64,000 nucleotides of DNA, taken from NCBI RefSeq assembly GCF_903469665.1, contig NZ_CAGKLC010000006.1:19145-83144 (forward strand), in the 5' to 3' direction. The notes under the pieces are model-generated. The model searched no databases and had not been told where the DNA came from. It saw only the letters and a list, made by a program, of their open reading frames with translations. Below, one piece after another: positions 58,868 to 64,000 of this stretch (positions are counted from its first letter, which is position 1; each line of letters starts with the position of its first letter). This DNA is from Flavobacterium sp. UGB4466 (GTDB lineage: Bacteria > Bacteroidota > Bacteroidia > Flavobacteriales > Flavobacteriaceae). Both the position numbers and the translations under genes were made by a program.

Positions 58868-58945
58868 TAGTTCTTAGTGATTAGTGATTAGTCCTTAGAT
58901 GTTTGTTTTATTCTCGAGGCTAAGGACTAATCACTAAGGACTTAA
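58868..58945. repeat. Inverted repeat of TTAGTGATTAGTCC words
   Basis: The left arm (about 58871-58899) is AGTTCTTAGTGATTAGTGAT, TAGTCCTTAG. The right arm (about 58919-58945) is CTAAGGACTAATCACTAAGG, ACTTAAAAAC. The inner 20 bp pair exactly. The right arm contains the stop codon of the sirtuin gene. Confidence 0.75.
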
Positions 58946-59640
58946 AAACTAAAACCAGATTTTAAACGATCTCTTAAAGTGGCTACACCTTTTGAGGCGA
59001 CTTCGGCAATTACGTCTACTTTATTACGAAGGTTTGGGATGCTGATTGGATTTGGATCAATATAGAAAACAGGTGTGACAGAGGGCGTATATGAAATTAA
59101 TCCTGCCGCCGGATATACTTGTAGCGATGTTCCAATAACGGCAAAATAATCAGCTGTTTCGGTAATGTCGATGGCTTCTTCAAGAGCAGGAACGTCTTCG
59201 CCAAACCATACAATATGAGGGCGAAGCTGATGTCCGTTTGGGTCCAGATCACCAGTATAGAGGTCTTCTGTCCAGTCTAAAATTAAGTTGCGATTTTGAG
59301 TGCTTCGTACCTTTAGTAATTCTCCATGTAAATGCAGGACTTTGGTGCTTCCGGCACGCTCGTGCAGATTGTCTACATTTTGGGTGATGATGTGCACATC
59401 AAAATCATGCTCTAGTTCGGCTAGAATGTTATGTCCTGAATTGGGTTCTACTTCCTTAAGCTGCTGGCGTCTTTTGTTGTAAAAGTCCAGAACCAATTCC
59501 TGATTTTTTCTCCAGCCTTCAGGAGTGGCAACTTCCATCACATCATGACCTTCCCATAAACCATCACTGTCGCGAAAAGTTTTGATCCCGCTTTCAGCAC
59601 TAATTCCGGCTCCGGTTAAAACCACTAATTTCTTTTTCAT
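58942..59640 (-). CDS. Sir2-family NAD-dependent protein deacylase, zinc-cysteine-free
   Basis: 232 residues from the ATG at 59640 (MKKKLVVLTGAGISAESGIK). NAD-binding motifs GAGISAESGI and TQNVDNLHERAG and catalytic His in LHLHGELLKVR are present. DFYNKRRQQL keeps the Tyr and Arg that select succinyl or malonyl lysine in class III sirtuins. The usual four zinc-ribbon cysteines are all absent between LHGELLKV and RPHIVWFGED. It removes acyl groups from lysines and consumes NAD. A longer frame from 59679 adds 13 residues ahead of the conserved start. Confidence 0.92.
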   Translation of the reverse strand: MKKKLVVLTGAGISAESGIKTFRDSDGLWEGHDVMEVATPEGWRKNQELVLDFYNKRRQQLKEVEPNSGHNILAELEHDFDVHIITQNVDNLHERAGSTKVLHLHGELLKVRSTQNRNLILDWTEDLYTGDLDPNGHQLRPHIVWFGEDVPALEEAIDITETADYFAVIGTSLQVYPAAGLISYTPSVTPVFYIDPNPISIPNLRNKVDVIAEVASKGVATLRDRLKSGFSF

Positions 59641-59815
59641 TGTAGTGTAATTAAAGGATAAAAATAGTGATTTCTCCATTTAGTTTCAGAATAGCAGTAT
59701 TACCATTACATTTTTTTTAATAGTTTAGATAACCGATAAAAGCGTATTTATACTTATTGTTTCGGTCTTACAAATTATCTAGTTTTAGTGAGCAATAAAA
59801 GAAAAGAAATTTTAA

Positions 59816-60349
59816 ATGATTTTAATACAATTTACAGGATTATCGGGTTCGGGTAAAACAACATTAGCTGAAAATGTGCGACAGCTTTTAATAGAAAAAA
59901 AGTATAAAGTCGAGATAATTGATGGCGATGTATATCGGAAAACCATCTGTAAAGACCTGGGATTTTCTAAAGAAGACCGCTGCGAAAATGTCAGACGTCT
60001 TTTTAATGTTGGACGAAATTTTGTTGTATCGGACACGATCGTTTTGATGTCAGTTATAAATCCATATGAAAACCTGAGAAACGAATTGCGCAATCATGAA
60101 TTTGTCAGAACTGTATATTTAGATTGTTCGATTGATAATTTAATCGAAAGAGATCCTAAGGGATTGTATAAAAAAGCATTATTATCGGATAATGATCCTG
60201 ATAAAATAAAGAATTTTACCGGTATAAGCGATATTTTTGAAACTCCGTTACAACCAGATTTAGTGCTGAAAACTGATGTAGAAAGCGTTCCTGTTTCGAC
60301 TCATAAACTGTATCATTTTATTTTAAACAGTTTACCTGATTTGGCTTGA
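59816..60349 (+). CDS. cysC: Adenylyl-sulfate (APS) kinase
   Basis: 177 residues matching CysC: P-loop GLSGSGKTT, IIDGDVYRKTICKDLGFSKE, DRCENVRRL, the ISPY-like VINPYENLR, lid RDPKGLYKKAL and NFTGISDIFETP. It phosphorylates adenosine 5'-phosphosulfate to PAPS, the sulfate donor of sulfotransferases. No sulfate adenylyltransferase (cysD, cysN or sat) is nearby. The cluster it heads has an oxygenase and a sulfotransferase, so it probably supplies PAPS for tailoring, not cysteine synthesis. Spacing to the next gene is 116 bp on the same strand. Confidence 0.88.
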   Translation: MILIQFTGLSGSGKTTLAENVRQLLIEKKYKVEIIDGDVYRKTICKDLGFSKEDRCENVRRLFNVGRNFVVSDTIVLMSVINPYENLRNELRNHEFVRTVYLDCSIDNLIERDPKGLYKKALLSDNDPDKIKNFTGISDIFETPLQPDLVLKTDVESVPVSTHKLYHFILNSLPDLA

Positions 60350-60465
60350 TCTTTAAAATCAGGTTCCCAAATTCTATTTATTTTACTTATTTCTTTGATG
60401 ATAAAGCGTTTGTAATTTTTTTATATTTACAAACCCCAAAGCATACCGTCTAATTTAATTTTTTA

Positions 60466-61152
60466 ATGCTTATGAACCCTTCTTCCAGTAAACTTCCTGT
60501 TTCTTTTTTAGCAGATAAATTGCAAAAAGAACTGGCAATATGCGAAAATGATCTCTGGACGCCCCATTTTAATACTGGCGACTATAGCGGCAATTGGACA
60601 AGTGTATCCTTAAGGTCACAGTCCGGTTTAGTAAACGATATTACCTCTTTTGCTAATCAAGAGTATAAAAACACAGCATTACTGGAGAAATGTCCTTATT
60701 TTAAGGAGATCATGGATTGGTTTCAGTGCGAGAAGGAAGCTGTGCGTTTGCTCAGGTTAGGACCGCAAAGCGAAATAAAAGAACATACGGATAACGATAC
60801 CTCTTATGAAGATGGGTTTTTTAGAATTCACGTTCCGATCATAACCAATTCTGATGTACTTTTTTATGTGGATAAAAAACTGGTTCCCATGAAAATAGGG
60901 GAGTGCTGGTACGCAAATTTTCAGCTTCCCCATAGTGTAGAGAATAAAAGTGCTGAGGCACGTATTCATCTTACGTTGGATTGTGTCCGAAATGACTGGT
61001 CCGATCAATTGTTTGCTGAAATGGGCTTTGATATTCATTATTCCCGAGAAAAAGAGCAATATTCTGATGAGGTAAAACAAATGATTATTGCAGAACTTTC
61101 CCGAAACCCGTCGGCAGCTGGAGCTCAGATTATTGCCGATTTGCAATCCTAA
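60466..61152 (+). CDS. Aspartyl/asparaginyl beta-hydroxylase family oxygenase
   Basis: 228 residues, a 2-oxoglutarate/iron oxygenase of the Asp/Asn beta-hydroxylase family. The metal and cosubstrate residues are visible: H107 in EIKEHTDND, FRIHVPIITN, the GECWYANFQLPHSVENKS strand with the second His, and Arg in ARIHLTLD. About 50 extra residues follow the domain. The start may be ATG 60466 or 60472. It overlaps nothing and is 13 bp from the sulfotransferase gene, so the two are one operon. Target residue or molecule unknown. Confidence 0.9.
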   Translation: MLMNPSSSKLPVSFLADKLQKELAICENDLWTPHFNTGDYSGNWTSVSLRSQSGLVNDITSFANQEYKNTALLEKCPYFKEIMDWFQCEKEAVRLLRLGPQSEIKEHTDNDTSYEDGFFRIHVPIITNSDVLFYVDKKLVPMKIGECWYANFQLPHSVENKSAEARIHLTLDCVRNDWSDQLFAEMGFDIHYSREKEQYSDEVKQMIIAELSRNPSAAGAQIIADLQS

Positions 61153-61165
61153 TAAATACCGAAGA

Positions 61166-62134
61166 ATGGAAAACACAAATCATCCTTTACTAAATTGGAT
61201 TCCCTATAAATTAATCGAAAAAGAAAATGAAGTTTATCTGGAATGGCTGTACCTGGCTGATAAAAGATATGTCGATCCTTTTTTTGATGAAACCATTTCG
61301 AAATGTAAGAGTCATGCCTATAATTCAACATCATTTAAAATTGTTAGTACGGTAGAAAATTTAGTAGACTGGTCAAACGAATTGGTTTCGGCAGATTTAA
61401 AATCACTCGTATTTCATGTTTCCCGATGTGGTTCTACAATGCTGAGTCAATCGCTGGCAACTTCGAAGGAGAATATTATGATTTCGGAAGCACCTCTTAT
61501 CGATGAAATTTTAAGAAGTCATAACTTTGGAACAGATAAAAAAAGCGTGCTTTTACAATCGGCTTTGAAATTCTTAGGTCAAAAAAGATTTCCGGAACAA
61601 AAGAATTTAATTGTAAAATTAGATGCCTGGCATATTTTTAAAGCCGGATATCTGAGGTCAATATTTTCCGGGCTGCCTTTTGCTTTGCTTTTTAGGAATC
61701 CGGGTGAAGTCTTAAAATCGCATCAAAAAATGATGGGGATGCACATGGTTCCAAATTTATTACCGCCGGAAGTTTTTGGGATTACCGCCAGAGAAATTAG
61801 CGAGATCAGTTTCCAGCAATATGGAGCCTTGATCTTAGGGAAGTATTTTCAGGGTTTTCTGGATTTTTATGAAACAGATCAAAATGTCGTAAAACTCAAT
61901 TATAACGATGGTATGAGAAGCGTCATCGAAAAGTATATATCCTTTATTAATATTGATTACAGTGCCAATGAACTTGAAAAAATGTATGAAAGACTCAACA
62001 GACACTCTAAAAATGAAAATGCCACTTTTGAAGGCGATTCGTTTAAAGAGGAAGCCTTAGAAATCGATTTGACATTGGTAAACAATTTGCATGAAAAACT
62101 GGAGAATATTTTTGTAGAAGATGCGTCACATTGA
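61166..62134 (+). CDS. Sulfotransferase-family protein
   Basis: 322 residues from the ATG at 61166. The PAPS 5'-phosphosulfate loop is HVSRCGSTMLSQSL (about 83-96). A central strand KLDAWHIFKAG and the 3'-phosphate site LLFRNPGEVLKSHQKM follow. A C-terminal region binds the acceptor. The family transfers sulfate from PAPS to a hydroxyl or amine. The order kinase, oxygenase, sulfotransferase suggests a hydroxyl is made and then sulfated. A frame from 61088 overlaps the oxygenase gene and is rejected. Confidence 0.85.
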   Translation: MENTNHPLLNWIPYKLIEKENEVYLEWLYLADKRYVDPFFDETISKCKSHAYNSTSFKIVSTVENLVDWSNELVSADLKSLVFHVSRCGSTMLSQSLATSKENIMISEAPLIDEILRSHNFGTDKKSVLLQSALKFLGQKRFPEQKNLIVKLDAWHIFKAGYLRSIFSGLPFALLFRNPGEVLKSHQKMMGMHMVPNLLPPEVFGITAREISEISFQQYGALILGKYFQGFLDFYETDQNVVKLNYNDGMRSVIEKYISFINIDYSANELEKMYERLNRHSKNENATFEGDSFKEEALEIDLTLVNNLHEKLENIFVEDASH

Positions 62135-62216
62135 AAAAAGATCTCAGTTTTTCTTTTTGTTTTATTAGGCGGTGTTTTTTCTTACAAAAAAATAAATCTC
62201 TTTAATAAATAAAGTG

Positions 62217-62224
62217 TATTTTTG
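62217..62224 (+). promoter_or_regulatory. -7 element of trmH
   Basis: TATTTTTG fits TAnnTTTG. A TTG start at 62222 would lie inside it, so the true start must be the ATG at 62237 or later. Confidence 0.6.
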
Positions 62225-62236
62225 TGGCAAATTAAG

Positions 62237-62911
62237 ATGGAAATGATTGATTTAGATTACCTCGCTTTTCTTGAAAATATATTAACAGACAACCGCAAAG
62301 AACGATTTTTGGATGTTCTGGCCAATCGCACCAAACATTTTACAGTTGCTGTAGAAGATGTTTTTCAGATGCATAATACTAGTGCTGTGATGCGCAGTTG
62401 TGAGGTTTTCGGAATTCAGGAACTGAATATTATTGAGCAGCGTTTCGGAAAAAGAATCGATAAAGAAATCGCTCTGGGTGCACAAAAATGGGTTGACATC
62501 AATCGTTTTGATACCGTAGAGGGCTGTATGACTTCTTTGCGAAACCAAGGATATCAAATTATTGCGACAACTCCGCATGAAAACGATTGTTTAATTCAGG
62601 ATTTCGATATCACAAAACCAAGTGCCTTATTTTTCGGAACAGAAAAAGACGGATTATCTCCTGAAATTATGGAAAAAGCGGATGGTTTTCTTAAAATTCC
62701 GATGGTAGGTTTTACAGAAAGTTTAAACATTTCCGTTTCGGCAGCCATTATCATTCAAAACCTGACCAACCGATTGCGAAATTCAGATATCAAATGGCAA
62801 TTGTCAGACGAAGAAATTCTAGAAAAACGATTGATTTGGGCGAAAAATTCGATTAAAGATATTAGGCGTATTGAAGCACGATATTATTCTGAGAAAGAAA
62901 CATCAGATTAG
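62237..62911 (+). CDS. trmH: TrmH-type tRNA/rRNA ribose methyltransferase
   Basis: 224 residues from the ATG at 62237. SpoU-family motifs are complete: motif 1 EDVFQMHNTSAVMRSCEVFG, motif 2 ALFFGTEKDGLSPEIMEKAD, motif 3 FTESLNISVSAAIII, with the trefoil-knot SAM site. The long N- and C-terminal extensions fit TrmH, which makes 2'-O-methylguanosine-18 in tRNA. It has its own -7 element after the sulfotransferase gene and is probably not part of that cluster. Confidence 0.9.
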   Translation: MEMIDLDYLAFLENILTDNRKERFLDVLANRTKHFTVAVEDVFQMHNTSAVMRSCEVFGIQELNIIEQRFGKRIDKEIALGAQKWVDINRFDTVEGCMTSLRNQGYQIIATTPHENDCLIQDFDITKPSALFFGTEKDGLSPEIMEKADGFLKIPMVGFTESLNISVSAAIIIQNLTNRLRNSDIKWQLSDEEILEKRLIWAKNSIKDIRRIEARYYSEKETSD

Positions 62912-64000
62912 TATTTTTGGAGATCTTCGCAATGTAAACGAAATACTCCGATTGTATTGAATAATGATAATGAAATGATTTAATTTTTTTTTCAATAAAA
63001 AAGAGTTGTCGAAATTCGTGTTGCAAAACAGAATCATTTTAATGCCACTCCTTCTGTAAATGGTACCGGACAACGATAGGATAAAAATAGAGGTTATCTT
63101 TAAACTGGAATGCTTTGTCTTTTAGCTAATGACAACATTATTAATTCTTAGCTTTGGATTTGCAAGATTTTTAATAATGGTAAATACGGTCTGATAATTT
63201 AAAATTGTCTTACCAAACAAATCCTCAAACTGTCTGTAATTTTCATTGAACATTTGTTCCTAATTTAGGATAGAAAACGGTGCACTATTTCTACTCGATG
63301 GCTCCCCCCGGAAGGAACTCTCTGTTTCCTAATAACAGATGCTCTGCTGTTTCTAACTCTATTGTATTTTTATTCTATATTATGTACAGATTTTAAGAAA
63401 GGATTGATTTTTTGTTTGCCATAACGATTCTAAGCCTTTTTCTGGTGAAAAATGTTTGAAAATTTTATAATCAAATCATGGATTGTGAGAATTTTAAAAA
63501 AGAAATCTCATACCATAAAACTTGTCTAAAGTCTGAAAATTGGCCTGTTTGTAATGTTTTCAAACATAATTATTCAGACTAAATTTATAAAACTAACAAT
63601 TGTTTATTTAATAATCTGTAAGAGCTTTCAAAATAATTGATTAAGCTTATTTTTTTTTTTAAAGAAGAACGATCTGCTTTTATCTTTTTTTTTTCGTGTT
63701 AAACTTTTAAGGATATTGCTTTATTTATAAGAATATTCTTATTTTTGAATTTGAAATCTTGTAATTCCGTATAACCATGTTAAAAATAAGGGTATATCAG
63801 TTGTTTAGTCCCGGAATGCCTTTCCGTATTGGGGATATGACTTGACTGTTGGGAAAACAAGTAAATTCACGGAATATTAATTAATAACGACAGCCAAAGA
63901 AATTAATGTACGTGATGAAAGTGATGGTGTCATCGCGTTTGATCAAAAAAACATTCATTTATTTTGAAAGTATGTTGTTTAGTATATTATAAAAATGAAA
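62912..64000. other. 1.1 kb without a convincing gene, possible decayed fragments
   Basis: The region is A+T rich and lacks any frame over 100 codons. A 28-codon open stretch at 63881-63967 (INVRDESDGVIAFDQKNIHL) has coding-like composition but no start and opens directly after a stop. A short minus-strand frame is listed separately at 63122-63253. An ATG at 63995 may be the start of a gene beyond the window. No repeat family or RNA gene is recognised. Confidence 0.4.
63122..63253 (-). CDS. Possible small ORF or gene remnant, 43 residues
   Basis: From the ATG at 63253 the reverse strand reads MFNENYRQFEDLFGKTILNY and QTVFTIIKNLANPKLRINN, then VVIS and a stop. An in-frame TAG lies just upstream. 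The composition is protein-like, with no low-complexity bias, but it is short and unrecognised. It may be a remnant of a larger gene. Confidence 0.3.
   Translation of the reverse strand: MFNENYRQFEDLFGKTILNYQTVFTIIKNLANPKLRINNVVIS

Noticed and set aside
62222..62911. trmH starting at the TTG at 62222
   Set aside because: The TTG lies within the TATTTTTG promoter element, so it would be upstream of the transcription start.

Overview
The window reads as chromosome of a Flavobacterium-like member of the Bacteroidota. The DNA is A+T rich. Starts mostly lack Shine-Dalgarno sequences, and several promoters carry the Bacteroidota -7 element TAnnTTTG. There are SusC/TonB-plug sequences, many DxxCxx-type lipoproteins and CCGACAGG-type terminators. 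The left edge cuts dnaA after about 198 codons, so the window probably starts close to the chromosomal origin. No phage, insertion sequence, CRISPR array or rRNA operon was seen; the only RNA gene found is tRNA-Trp(CCA) at 10597-10667.

Layout. 1-9.9 kb: housekeeping genes (dnaA, thioesterase, yigZ, HAD-ribD, GNAT, prmC, a MacB-like permease, a WYL regulator with a secreted GyrI-like protein, hisS). 9.9-19.2 kb: a five-copy ~99 bp tandem array, tRNA-Trp, grpE-dnaJ, a NatAB-like ABC exporter, a degenerate NtrC-type response regulator, half a DEAD-box helicase, DUF2007, a Cof phosphatase and a GNAT. 19.3-29.7 kb: mtaB, small unknown genes, an SDR, a LURP-one-like protein, and a sigma-factor operon whose three downstream genes all end in or contain TonB-plug modules without a barrel. 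29.9-38.1 kb: a PPK2-type kinase, a PhoX-like lipoprotein with a diheme peroxidase lipoprotein, outer-membrane barrels and a LytS/LytTR two-component pair. 38.3-41.7 kb: an HExxH lipoprotein followed by three tandem paralogues, the last frameshifted by loss of one CAAA unit. 41.9-52.4 kb: an outer-membrane protein, MATE, an LTA-synthase-like transferase, MeaB, an Rrf2 regulator with its oxidoreductase target and shared operator, DoxX/Crp, an AEC carrier and peroxiredoxin. 52.8-59.6 kb: a HExxH lipoprotein with a GH19 chitinase lipoprotein, a KefB-like antiporter, purB and a zinc-ligand-free sirtuin. 59.8-62.1 kb: APS kinase, aspartyl/asparaginyl beta-hydroxylase and sulfotransferase, then trmH and about 1.1 kb with no convincing gene.

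The best candidates for undescribed biology are (i) the kinase-oxygenase-sulfotransferase cluster, which looks like a self-contained PAPS-dependent tailoring module without sulfate-activation partners; (ii) the sigma/VWA/plug operon, in which the SusC plug has been copied into three non-receptor proteins; (iii) the HExxH lipoprotein with its tandem paralogues and slippage-type frameshift; and (iv) a set of word-repeat inverted repeats that sit at gene boundaries, five of them ending within a few bases of a start codon. All functional statements are read from sequence and family knowledge; no search was run.
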